A stretch of 64,000 nt of DNA, taken from Cryptomeria japonica. Lineage: Eukaryota > Streptophyta > Pinopsida > Cupressales > Cupressaceae. This document shows, piece after piece, positions 32,751 through 43,479 of this stretch; position 1 is the stretch's first letter; each line of letters begins with the position of its first letter. Below the pieces are notes generated by a model that searched no databases, was not told where the DNA came from, and saw only the letters and a program-made list of their open reading frames with translations. The DNA is taken from the NCBI RefSeq assembly GCF_030272615.1, contig NC_081415.1:629151240-629215239 (forward strand), given 5' to 3'. The translations under genes were made by a program, and so were the position numbers.

Positions 32751-35660
32751 GATTAAAATAAGGCTTCTTTAAAAGATGATTTCCCTCTTCCAAACATTGA
32801 CATGATAGTTGATTCTACGGCAGGACATGCCTTGTTATCCTTCATGGATGGTTTTTCAGGATACAATCAAATTTTCATTAACCCTCAAGATCAATTCAAA
32901 ACTGCTTTCACCACTCCTTGGGGTACGTTTTGTTTGATAATGATGCCTTTCGGACTTAAAAATGCTGGTGCAACTTATCAACGAGCGATGACACTTATCT
33001 TTCACAATTACATGCATAAGATTTTAGAAGACTATGTTGATGATGTTTTAGCCAAATCCATTCTTCGCATAGATCATATTAAGATCCTTCATCAAATCTT
33101 TGAAAGGATTCGTAAATATCACATGCGCTTGAATCCCCGAAAATGTGTTTTTGGTGTGGATAGTTGGAAACTATTAGGATTCATAGTTTCGTATTGTGGG
33201 ATTGAGGTGGATACTAAGAAAATAGATGCTATTGTCAACATGCCACCTCCTAGAAATGTGTCTCAACTCAAAAGCTTACAAGGAAAGATTCAAGCTATTC
33301 GTAGGTTTGTATATCAACTTGCGGATCGTACTTTTCCTTTCACTCAACTTCTCAAAAAGAATATCACTTTTCAATGGAATGAGGATTGTCAACAAGCATT
33401 TGAAGATTTAAAAATGTATTTGGCTAATCCTCCTATCCTTCAACCGGCCAAACCTTCTAAACCCTTCCTTCTTTATACGGCTGCGTCCTCTCATGCTCTT
33501 GCAGCATTATTGGCACAACATGATAAAGATGGTAAGGAGTGTCCGGTTTATTATATAAGTCATACCTTACTCGATTATGAGACCCGATATTCTGCGATAG
33601 AAAGACAATGCTTGGTCTTGGTGTTTGAGACTCAGAAATTGAGACATTATCTCTTAAACTCAGAAGTCCACATCATGGTAAAGTTTGATCCGTTGAAGCA
33701 TCTTTTCTCTAAAACTGATTTATCGGGACGCCTAGCTAAGTGGGTTATGATGTTAACTGAATTTGACCTTAAATTTGTTTCACAAAGGGCAATTAAAGGG
33801 CAAGCGTTGACCGATCACTTAATTGAGGCCCCTTCACCTTTCTCCTTCCCTAACCCTGAGTCTTTTCCTGACGATTTCATCCTTTGTACAGAGAAAGATG
33901 AAACTTGGGAGTTATACTTTGATAGCTCTAAGTGTCGTACGGGATCGGGGGCAGGGGTTGTTCTGATTTCTCCTACAAAGAAGTCCATTCCCTTATCTTA
34001 CCATCTCAATTTCTTATGTACCAATAACATTGCTGAGTATGAGGCTCTTATAGCAGGAATAAAGGCAGCCTTAGCTTTGAATATAAAACACATACATATT
34101 TTTGGAGATTCTCAACTGATTGTAAGACAAGTAACAGGACTGTATCAAGCAAAACAAGACAAGTTATCACAATATAAAGACCTTGCTATCGCTTTGTTAC
34201 AAAAATTTGATTCTTACACCATAGAACCTGTTCCTTGAAAAGATAATCGACATGCGGATGCAATGGCATGTGTGGCTTCTCTTGTATCTTTAGAGGACCC
34301 TGTGGTTGATCTTAAATTTGTTATTCACAACCTTACTTCTCCAGCTATTGTAGATGATTCCAGCCTGGTGACATGTTGCAACTTCATAGACTTAGATGAA
34401 TGGTACTCGCATATCATAAGATACTTGACTGATGGTACCTTTCCTGATTCTGCCAATAGGAACACCAGGGCTAGAGTTCGCAAGTTGTCTGCTAGGTATA
34501 TCATTCTTTCTAATGTTCTTTATCGAAGGGGTTATAATGGTCTTCTCGTTCGCTGTCTTAACAAATCAGAAATCCCTATTGCTCTTGAAGAGGCACATTC
34601 AGGTGCCTATGGGGGGCATTTTGGAGGTAAATCCTTGGTTCAAAGATTACTTCGTAGGGGATATTATTGGCAAACTATGCAGTAGGATTCTTTTTCATTT
34701 GTTAAGAAATGTCAACAATGTCAACAACACAATAATTTGATTCATGCTCCTGCCCAAGAACTCCGTTCTCAGGTAGCTTCTTGGCCTTTCTCTACATGGG
34801 GGTTGGATCTCATCGGTAAAATCTCTCCTCCTTCATCTCAAGGACATATTTTCATTATAACCGCAACAGATTACTTTACAAAGTAGGTAGAAGCTGTTCC
34901 TCTTCGCTCCACTACAGCTGAAGTGATTTGTCGATTTCTTCTAGAAAACATTATTTCTCGATTTGGGATACCTTCCACTATAATCTCTGATAATGGGACA
35001 TCATTTAAGAATAAAGACGTGAAGCAATTCCTCAAGAAATATCATATCAAACATTGATTTTCTACACCATATTATCCTCAATCAAATGGTCAAGCCGAAT
35101 CATCCAATAAAATAATCGAACAAATTCTTCGCAAAACCGTGAATAAGCATGGTAAGGATTGGAGTACTCAGCTAATCTATGCTCTTTGGGCCTACCGAAC
35201 GAGTGTACGAATTGCCACAGGAACTACTCCTTATAATCTTGTTTATGGTGCTGATGCTATTATGCCTTTAGAATTAGAGATTCCATCACTTAGAGTTTCT
35301 CTCAAAGGTATAATAGATGATGACTCCTATAGAGAACAAAGACTTCAACAGCTTGAGATGCTTGATGAACAGCGTATAAATTCTCTTGAGCATATTCAAG
35401 CGTATCACAAAACTCTACAATGAAGCTATAATGATAAGGTTATTCAACGTTCCTTCTCAGTGGGTGACTTAGTGCTCTATGAGAATCAGCGCAATGTGAA
35501 TGCCTTACCTGAAGAAAAGGGAAAATTCAGTCCTAATTGGCTTGGACCGTATATCGTTATTGAAGATTATGGATCAGGTGCTTACAAAATACCAGATGTA
35601 GATGGTACGCCTCTTAAAGACCCTATAAATGCTATGCACTTGCATAGATACTATGCTTAA
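32751..35660 (+). pseudogene. pol: Tat pol: RT, RNase H, second RNase H, integrase
   Basis: It continues the first ORF in the same frame with no frameshift to 35660; seven stops lie at 32748, 32757, 34236, 34683, 34884, 35055 and 35421. RT has PFGLKNAGATYQ and an intact YVDD at 33033-33044. The first RNase H is worn (LLYTAASSHALAALLAQ). The second RNase H (33907-34235) keeps the acidic residues YFDSS, AEYEAL and GDSQL. An H2C2 finger (EEAHSGAYGGHFG, FVKKCQQC) and integrase follow, with Asp in ATDYF, Asp in ISDNGTSF and Glu in NGQAESSNK. The final block (VGDLVLYENQ, GPYIVIEDYGSGAYKI) is the integrase C-terminal domain. Most stops fit single transitions (CGA to TGA, TGG to TAG). Confidence 0.93.
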
Positions 35661-36238
35661 TGCCTCATTCCCTATCATTTATCTATTTCCTTTCTCACTT
35701 CTTCAAAATTGGATAATATGTTAACATATCTTTGTTAGAGCAAATAGAATTAAATGATATTTTGTTTAATCTATATTTCTTCATTCCTAACAAGCATGTG
35801 TCTTTAGTTTATGGTTTGTCTTGAATTCATTTATGTAAATTACAAAAGATTTACATATTGTAGTTTTTATGTGTTAAGTTGAATCATGTCATGTTGTGTT
35901 TTAAATTCAAATTAAATCACATTGGTTATATGATTCGTAGGCTTAATACATACTTTCTTCCTTATCATCAATATAGTACTTGATCAAATATTTTAATTAA
36001 GTCACACATTTATCAATTTAATCATGGAGCATTGAGAAATCAATCACATGGAAATTAAATTCAGAACATACATGTACATCTACCAAATGTATTAACTTTA
36101 ATCACAATACACATTGTTTAGGCATTAAAGATAACACGTTTGAAACAAAGAAGCATGTATATATATATATATGTGTGGATCAATATACAAAGGTAGGTCC
36201 CTATACACCCAAAATATGACCTACCCTACATCATAAAA
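35661..36238. other. Spacer between Tat pol and the antisense gene
   Basis: AT-rich, with a short TA tract at 36157-36171. No coding potential on either strand. It would hold the 3' ends of the two convergent units, pol on the plus strand and the PMD gene on the minus strand. Confidence 0.6.
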
Positions 36239-36639
36239 TCATCTTCTATCCCTAGGGCTGGTGGCCAGAGAGTGACGACTAGATGCTCCCTCCTGATTCG
36301 GCCGTGCAAGTGGACCCATAGGCGTATACCATGATATAGATCATGAATGGCTCCGAGAGGAACTCCTACGATCCCTATCCATAAGGATAGCGCGATACGA
36401 GGTAGCCTCGACCTGAGCTGCTGCTAGATCATGCTGTGCTCGCTGAAGGTCCTCTGATAGAGCCCGCTCTCTCTCCCTCCATATCTCTACCTATACTTGA
36501 AATGGGGAAAACAAATCATCATGCCGACCCATGTTCCCTTGAGGTCTATAGGCAACCTGTGAGGAACTAGGGATCTGCACTGTTGTGGAGATATCTGTCA
36601 CTACTTGCTAGATCAAGGAGCGCCACTCCTGCACATTAG

Positions 36640-36719
36640 CTGTAGCAGTAGAATAGATTTTGTGTTAGTACCATTTTATATCATCAAAACATCAATCAAT
36701 CAATATAAACCTACTATAC
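36640..36719 (-). other. Intron 2 of the antisense PMD gene
   Basis: 80 bases with donor CCAG|GTATAG and acceptor TTCTACTGCTACAG|CT, AT-rich. Joining the flanks preserves the frame (phase 1, codon G|CT). Confidence 0.7.
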
Positions 36720-38337
36720 CTGGATCTCCCTCACGCCAGTAGGGATCGTGATATGGTAGCATCTGTGATTGGGAACTACTAGGCTCCCCACGCTCGAACG
36801 ATCTATGCGCGATAGGTGCAGGTCTCCATAGCACCTTGTGTTCCCCCTTTTGGGGAATAACGGGAGGATCTAAGGCTATGGTATCATCCCTTGAATGGTG
36901 AGGAGCTGCATCTGACTCCTCCTCATCATCTCTCTCCTCCTCCTCATCATCCCCATCCTCATCTGTATCCTCGTTCTCCTCATCATCATCTCTCTCCTCC
37001 TCTTCGTCATCCTCATCCTCCTCCTCCTCGGCACTAGGTTGATCTCCTATAAGCGGATCAGGACCTCCTACCTCCTCATGATCCTCTCCCTCCTTTGGCT
37101 CCTCTGATCTGGATCCCTGATCCTCATCTCAATCTCCATGCCTCCATGGACCTGGATGGCCTATCGGGTGATCTAGTGGAAAGATAGGCCCTGGGTATGA
37201 TCTCATAAACCAGGAATGATACCTGTGCTGTGCCCCGGGGTCTGCAGCATAATCAGTGACCACATCCTGGTCGGACCCCTCTATATCTGTGATCTCGATA
37301 TCGTCTATCATTGGTCTCGCTACTGCTTTGGGTCTGGGAAGGACTCGTGAGTGTCGAGTGTAGATGGGCATATCGACTGGGACACACTGCTCTAGCTCAA
37401 ACTACCTCCGTACTCGGTCAAAGTAGAATGGGACTATGATGTGTGGATATCGTCCTCTTAGTAGGCGGTTCCTCTGTAGGCATGCTAACTGTCTCTCCAT
37501 CCCATCCCATCTGTGCATCCGCAGATATGGTCTCCACACGGTCACCTCGGCTGTCAATCTGTCAACTATCACTCTCCAATACAATAGATCTCCAAATCTC
37601 CACTCACTGGTAAGTGGATAAGCAAATAACCTAGGTCGCTCGCTAGCCGTACTCATCGGATAGCCGATAGGCCTGGTGCATGTAAAGTGCTCAAATATCC
37701 ACACCTGCAGAAGTGTGCATGTCATCAAGCTGCAACCCTGTCCGAAAACATACTCCTTGAGGTCATGATAGAGATGTGCAAGTATACTCCAACCCCAGGC
37801 ATATAGTCTCATGTGTCTCTCCATAGCCCTGATGCACCATGTGAGACCCCCATGCATGTGTGTACCTCACCCATTAGGGCAGACAGCTAGTGCAATGATG
37901 GCTATCATAAGACGTCTCATGAGGGGCACCTCTCCTGTAGGATGTAAGAGCCAGCTGACCATGATACGACCTCTCATCTCACTTGGCATGACTCTCCCTA
38001 TGCAGTATACCTGCTCCCTCTGATGATCCTCTACTGACTGATCAGTCGCATATGTCATGGTAGCTCCTCTGATCGGTAGGTGAAGAATGCGGTACACATC
38101 CTCAAGTGTCACCATCATCTCCCCTACTGGAAGCTGGAACGTGCATGTGTCAGGATCCCATCGCTCCATGAGTTCCATCAGCATCACGAGATGAAATCGG
38201 ATGGCCGGCATAAGAATCATAGACCACAAACCTACTATCGACAATGTGTCTCTCTCTGCCTGAGTAAGTCGGGGAATCTGATCACACAAACTGTGAAGAA
38301 TCTGCCCCGCCGTGTGCTCTCTCATGTATGGGAGACC

Positions 38338-38648
38338 CTGCATAACAAAAACATAACTATAATCAGTACTCAATCATCAAAAATCATTCACGCAAACTGT
38401 CGAACATCGTATGCTAACCCTGGCATCTCTCGCCAAGTCCTAATTGGGACCATGGCGCCCTATCAGGGACCATGGCGCCTTGTCAGGGACCATGGCACCC
38501 TGAAGGGACCATGGTGCCCCACAGGGACCATGGCACCCTGAGGGGACCATGGCACCCTATGTGGGACCCACGGTCGGGTTTTAGGGCCTGCAAACGATCA
38601 CAGAAAGTCAAATGCAAAAAATCAAAAGTCAAAGTTCAGTCAACTCAC
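38338..38648 (-). other. Intron 1 of the antisense PMD gene
   Basis: 311 bases with donor GAG|GTGAGTTG and acceptor TTTTTGTTATGCAG|GG. It joins GGC GAG to GGT CTC without a frame change. A 19-20-base minisatellite occupies more than a third of it. A further acceptor-like TTCATTGCAG|TGG ends at 38752, so a 5' untranslated exon may exist further upstream. Confidence 0.7.
38446..38568. repeat. Minisatellite GGGACCATGGCRCC, six units of 19-20 bases
   Basis: Unit starts are at 38446, 38466, 38486, 38505, 38524 and about 38543, with a partial seventh at 38563. Each unit has GGGACCATGG followed by C-rich sequence. It lies wholly inside intron 1 of the antisense gene. Confidence 0.9.
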
Positions 38649-38751
38649 CTCGCCCAATGGCTCATCGTCAATCACGGCCTATCGCATGATCTCAATCCTC
38701 GTGGGATGCTTTGGTCATCGTGAAGGCATGATGATGGCTATGTGGGCTCCA

Positions 38752-39295
38752 CTGCAATGAACAGTACTTAGAATCAACAAAGTGAAAAATGCAAATGTCT
38801 CTTTCAAGGTATATACTTTCATTCCTTTACCTTTGCTTTCAAAACCCTAATTTTCCTCTATCACTCATTTCATCATAACTTGAGTTTGGGAGATGAGATT
38901 TTTGAACCGTTTGTTGCGTAGGAATCATATTTTCACTCCCCTACTCTCAGGATGTTCCAAAAAGTGCTCTGATGAAGCCTTTTCAGTGAACATCCCTCAT
39001 CAATACTCTCTTACACAATTTGTCATAAGTAAACATGTTACCCTTTTCACCTCCCTAATAAGCAAGCCGAAATAGGGGGGGGCATATAGCTACTCGCAAA
39101 TTTCATCACCGTCCTTAGTAAGCATTAGGTGATTTTGTGATCTAATGTGTATTTTGTAGGGTGCGGTTCCTAACTGTGTACTGCAGATACCGCTAGGGGG
39201 GCTTCGTCCGACAACTTATGGATATATCCTTTTTCAAATGATGTTTACTTTCTGTACTTTAGCTTGCATATGCACGTAGTACTCATATGACCGCT
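38752..39295. other. Region between the antisense gene and the 3' polypurine tract
   Basis: No coding domain on either strand. It would hold the promoter of the antisense gene. Two internal G-runs, AATAGGGGGGGGC near 39072 and CTAGGGGGGCTTC near 39193, look like additional polypurine-type tracts for the plus-strand element. Confidence 0.5.
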
Positions 39296-39310
39296 AAAGT
39301 GGGGGCTAAA
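39296..39310 (+). other. Polypurine tract of the Tat element
   Basis: AAAGTGGGGGCTAAA directly precedes the 3' LTR at 39311. Confidence 0.82.
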
Positions 39311-40971
39311 TGTAACGTCATAAATTGTACGCACTTGCTAAAGCAGTACAATTTAACACCTAGTTTAGCACCCACCTTGGCGCAATTACATTTTGCATTA
39401 CATTTCCCCTTTAGCACTTAATTAATCAAATTAATTAGGTCTAAAGGTTCTATTTCATCATTTTCCACATCATAAAGTTGGGCCCTTTCATTAAAGTGTG
39501 CTCCTTTCATTTTATTCCTCCAATACATCACTTAATCAAAAACCCTAATTAGGCCCTATTCTGAGCTTGGGGGTTTGATATCGGGGGTCAAAACATCTCG
39601 AAATCACTTGTAACTTCAGGATTCTCTCTAAAATCATCATATCTGACGGCCCTGAAAATTTGGTGAAAAGTTGTCGGGACCGTGGCGCCCGGAGTGCACA
39701 CGGTCCCGGACATTTTTCTCAAAATTTTAGGAGTGCGATCCAATCATAAAATAAAGCTTAACCCCAAGAAATTGGCGAGATATTCAATCTCTAGGTCAGC
39801 CAAAAGTTGGAATTAAGACCTAGGGTTTCATATATAAGAGCTCTCTTTCTTCATTTGAAGGGATCCAATTTTTGTTTTCAGGGACCTCATATGCAGTGAA
39901 AGAGCAGATCTTTGAAGACTTCAACAACTTTCAACATCCCTCTATAAGCATTCATCAATTCCATTCATCCATTTAGGGCTTGGAAGACATAGAAGAACAA
40001 TAGGAGATTACCAACTGAAGATTGGCTTGTACCTCTCCCTTGGGGGTTGGGTATGATTTAATGTTGTTTTCATGTCTTTGCATAAGCTTCAATATCTCAT
40101 TTATTCATGCTTTAGATCACTTTGCATCTTGATTTAGAGCATTTACATTATCATTAACAAGCAATTAGGGTTTACTTTCTAGGTTGCTCTAGTTTGCTTA
40201 CTTGCATTTTAGATCTTGCACACACACAAGGTCTACACACACATTACTTTTACAATACAACTTGGCTATTCATGGAGGTGGAAATCACCGAAGTGGGGGT
40301 TTGACTAAGGCAAAACCCTATATAGCCACCCAAACACCCTTTTCAGATATAAGTGCAGGTTTCGGGACTCGGACGACGCCGCAGGTTGCAGATCCGGGAA
40401 AAGCAAGTCGAGACAGCACCCCACACCAAATTGCAGGGCAAAAGACTAGGACAGGGGCGTGGGGTGCCCTGGTCCTGCCAGGACAGGGGCCTTGGGCACC
40501 CTAGTCCCTAGGACAGAGGCGCTGGGCACCCTGGTCCTCCTGACAGACAGCATTTCAGACAGTTTTCCAAAGTGCAAAACAGCAGTTTCAGGTGCAGTTT
40601 CAGGTGTAGAATCAGGACAGTGGCGCCCGTGCCCCCGTCCCGAAAAATTTCCACTCAGATCTTGACTCCAGGTACGCATTTGCATTCTTGTCTTATCTTT
40701 GTATTTACAACTTTCCATTGTTTAAGTTCAATTCTGCAATCTTGTTATTAGTTCATACTTGCATTTTAGGGTTAGGAATTGGACTTGCATAATCTTACCT
40801 TTCAATTACAACAAAGGAATAGAAACCCTAATAGGTAGCCCATGGCTCTCTCTTTCACCAAAAAGAAGTAGCCAATTGTGCGATACCTCTAGGCTCTTTC
40901 ATATTCCGTAATGTGTGTCAAAAGGTAGGATTAGGGCATGATAACCTAGTCTCGCTTTTTTCCCTCACACA
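39311..40971 (+). repeat. 3' LTR of the Tat element
   Basis: 1661 bases, aligned end to end with 28284-29944. TATA box at 39829-39840 and minisatellite at about 40447-40541. Followed by target copy CCATC (40972-40976). Confidence 0.96.
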
Positions 40972-40976
40972 CCATC

Positions 40977-42096
40977 ATTCCATACTATCCATTAGGGAGG
41001 TTGGCAATCAGGTTTTAACAATGAAACAGTGACACACTATTTTACAGTCTGATTACACCTTTGCTTCTTGCATCCAACCAAGTCATGAAAGAGACAAGGA
41101 TGGTGAAATGCAATAATAACTCTTGCCAACTTAATTCTCCTTCAACATTTCAAAGTATAGTGCTATGAACAGCAAAGTACCATTCAGACAACTTTAAGGA
41201 TACCCAAGCCAAGTTGATCACTTCACATACTTGCCATGGGTTTACAAACACTTGTGCATTGCTAGAAAAGGAAAATAGATGTATGATACAGTATGTACAA
41301 AGGGTCCAACAGATTTCCTCAGAGCCATGGATGAATAGACCTTGAAGAAACTAGTTGGACCATGAATGACCTTCCATTGGAACCACAAAACAATGCCTTT
41401 CTTGAAAGTACTTCAAATAAAACTTGTTCCAATCACTACTCAAACATCAAAAGAGATCACACTAATTAAAATAGAGGAGTAGTACGGACTCATGAAGCCG
41501 TGGTATGGACTGTACTCTCAAAAGTGCAGGAAACTAGTTAAAACTCAAAAAAACAAGAGCAAAACAAGTATTTTTCTTACTTTTCCAACATGGACTGTAC
41601 ATACAATGATGGGAACATGGTTTTTATACATGTGCCAACTTATTGAAGTCTTTGTACAGACAGGTACAGGCTGGAACTAACCAAAACCACCAAAAATCAC
41701 TTTTTTGCACTTTTTGACAGCTTTTTGACAACTTTTGACAACTTTTGTTGCTCAAAAAGTTGCATTTTGACTCCTGGTGACTTGGCACTCAAACCAATGA
41801 CTCCACATCATTATAAACACTAAATAAACATGCTCCAATTCCTTTCAAGGCTTTACAACATCAAAAATTCAAAAATGCTCATTTGGATCCAAAATTGACA
41901 GTTTTTGGCCCACTGAGCAAAAAAACAAAAATCTTGGAAACTCTTAAACAACAATGAGTTCCAAACCTTATAACACCACACAAAAAAACCTATAAAACCT
42001 ACTAGAAGCATAAAATAAACACACATGCTTAATTTGCAACAAAAAGCTATACCTGCTAGGATTTGAGCATTCAGGTGCTCAGGTGCTCCTGCACCA
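40977..42096 (-). repeat. Chromovirus 3' LTR, part 2
   Basis: It resumes the interrupted LTR after the Tat element, aligns with about 48232-49339 of the 5' LTR, and ends GCTCCTGCACCA at 42096. Parts 1 and 2 together give 2602 bases, against 2553 in the intact copy. The difference is explained by the indel at 28210-28260. Confidence 0.92.
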
Positions 42097-42108
42097 TACT
42101 CCCCTAAG
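42097..42108 (-). other. Polypurine tract of the chromovirus
   Basis: The minus strand reads CTTAGGGGAGTA immediately before the LTR start TGGTGCAGG. Confidence 0.75.
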
Positions 42109-42118
42109 GACAAAGAAG

Positions 42119-42280
42119 TCATGTGACTCCTTTGGGCAGTATAGAAAGAGGAATTCCAGCTTTGAGAAAGTCACTTTCAAGTACCCATATGGCTTCAGAA
42201 GCTGGTTTATCCTTCCACTTGATGAGATGCTCCATGTAGGTATGGTGTCTTATCTTTTTGATGATTCTTGAATCTAGTAC
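42119..42280 (-). pseudogene. Chromodomain of the chromovirus integrase, out of frame
   Basis: In the frame shifted from the integrase, the minus strand reads VLDSRIIKKIRHHTY, then MEHLIKWKDKPASEAIWVLE and SDFLKAGIPL, ending at a TGA. This is the chromodomain pattern: an aromatic/LIKWK strand, the xxAxWVLE motif and a C-terminal helix. A one-base slip near 42280 separates it from the integrase frame, which runs into a stop after ILSRY. Chromodomains guide integration into heterochromatin by binding methylated histone H3. Confidence 0.82.
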
Positions 42281-43479
42281 CTACTGAGGATGGGAGTAGA
42301 AGAAGAGGGGAGAGAAAGATCAGAAAGGGAATGAGAAAGATCTGAAACTCTTTGTGAGTCTGATGGTAGCTCCCCTTTGAATGGTACTAAATCTGCAACA
42401 TTGAAAATAGGAGACATAGAAACTTCATTAGGCAAATCAACTTTGTAAGCATTATGGCCATATTTAGCCAAGATTTTGCATGGTCCTACTCTTCTCATTT
42501 GCAACTTAGTAGGAACTCCTTTCTATAACCATGACTTGTTGAGATGGACCATCACATAATCTCCCACTAAAAATTGAACATCTCTTTTTGAAGCATCAAC
42601 TCTCTCCTTAACTTTTTGAGTAGTTTCCTGTAAAGACTTTTGTACCTGCTCATGAATTTCTTTCATAGACTGTGCCATATCTTCTACTATACCACTCACT
42701 TGCTGCAAATTAGTTACATCATTTAACTCGAAAACACATCTAGGATGTATTCCATAAACAATCTGAAATGGGCTCTTACCAGTGGATCTGTTTACACTGT
42801 CATTGTATGCAAACTCTGCCTGATGGATGAGTTGATCCCAACTTTGCCCATATTCTTTGGTAAGACATCTGAGTAGGTTACCCAATGTTTTGTTCACCAC
42901 TTCTGTTTGGCCATCTGTCTGTGGATGATAAGCTGCGCCAAAAGACAAGTTAGTACCCAATTTCTTCCATAAAGTTTTCCAAAAATGACCCAAAAACTTA
43001 GCATCTCTATCAGATACAATACTGGATGGCAAACCATGAATTCGTACTTCCTTAAAGAAAAGAAAATAAATATGACTAGCATGATTAGTAGTTTTGCAAG
43101 GTATGAAATGTGCCATTTTACTGAATCTGTCAACAACCACAAAAATACTATCACACCCTGCTTTATTTCTAGGCAAACCTACCACAAAATCCATACTCAT
43201 GCAATCCCAAGGCCTAGAAGGTATGGGAAGAGGCTGATACAAACCAGCATTAGTGCTAGTACCCTTGGCTTTCTAACATACCATGCATTGCTCAACATAT
43301 TTCTTGACATCTGCTTGCATTTTAGGCCAAAAATAGTGCCTCTGAACCAATTCCAAAGTCTTATTAAGACCAAAGTGACCACTCAAGCAACCATTGTGCT
43401 TTTCCTGTATCAAATTCTTCCTCATTGAACCTTTTGGCACACACAGCTGTCCACCACTGAATAATAATCCATTCTGCAA
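42281..43479 (-). pseudogene. Chromovirus integrase
   Basis: Minus strand, one frame with stops at 43273 (C*KAKG, probably from CAG) and about 42520. H2C2 finger: HNGCLSGHFGLNKTLELVQRH and CMVC. Catalytic core: MSMDFVVGLP, VVDRFSKMAHFIP, VSDRDAKFLGHFWKTL and YHPQTDGQTEVVNKTL supply the D, D and E. The C-terminal part has VGDYVMVHL and VGPCKILAKYGHNAYKVDLP, followed by FNVADLVPF. Catalytic residues are present, but the ORF is broken. Confidence 0.9.

Larger units (their letters stand above)
36239..38729 (-). pseudogene. Antisense plant mobile domain (PMD) gene, three exons, decayed
   Basis: Exon model on the minus strand: 38729-38649, 38337-36720 and 36639-36239, about 700 codons. Intron 1 (38648-38338) has GTGAG and TTGTTATGCAG borders in phase 0. 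Intron 2 (36719-36640) has GTATAG and CTGCTACAG borders in phase 1, and the frame stays in register across both. Exon 2 encodes the PMD signature of the MAIN/MAIL type: GLWSMILMPAIRFHLVMLMEL, then FQLPVGEMMVTLEDVYRILHLPI and, further on, WILAHLYHDLKEY-like and LLYWRVIVDRLTAEVTVWRPY segments. A Glu/Asp-rich tract (about 36895-37125) and a charged, possibly coiled C-terminus follow. In-frame stops (two in exon 1, three in exon 2, three in exon 3) make it a pseudogene here. PMD proteins act in silencing and genome stability in plants; its role in the element is unknown. Confidence 0.82.
28284..40971 (+). mobile_element. Tat-lineage Ty3/gypsy element, 12.7 kb, with antisense PMD gene
   Basis: Complete insertion with CCATC target duplications and two 1661-base LTRs (28284-29944 and 39311-40971), about 3-4% different by eye. 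Internal order: primer site 29945, a long gag-less first ORF with protease, then RT, RNase H, a second RNase H, H2C2 finger and integrase in one frame to 35660. An antisense plant-mobile-domain gene (36239-38729) and a polypurine tract follow. The second, independent RNase H after the first is the hallmark of the Tat lineage (Ogre, Retand and relatives). Extra, often antisense, ORFs between pol and the 3' LTR are also known there. Seven stops in pol show that this copy is inactive. Confidence 0.95.

Noticed and set aside
37436-38541. Plus-strand ORFs over the PMD gene
   Set aside because: Shadows; the minus frame has the family motifs and the matching introns.
38446-38568. CRISPR-like array
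   Set aside because: Units are contiguous with no unique spacers; it is a minisatellite in an intron.
41492-42122. ORFs within the chromovirus LTRs (41.5-42.1 and 49.1-49.3 kb)
   Set aside because: They lie in LTR sequence, show no domain, and differ in frame and length between the two LTR copies.
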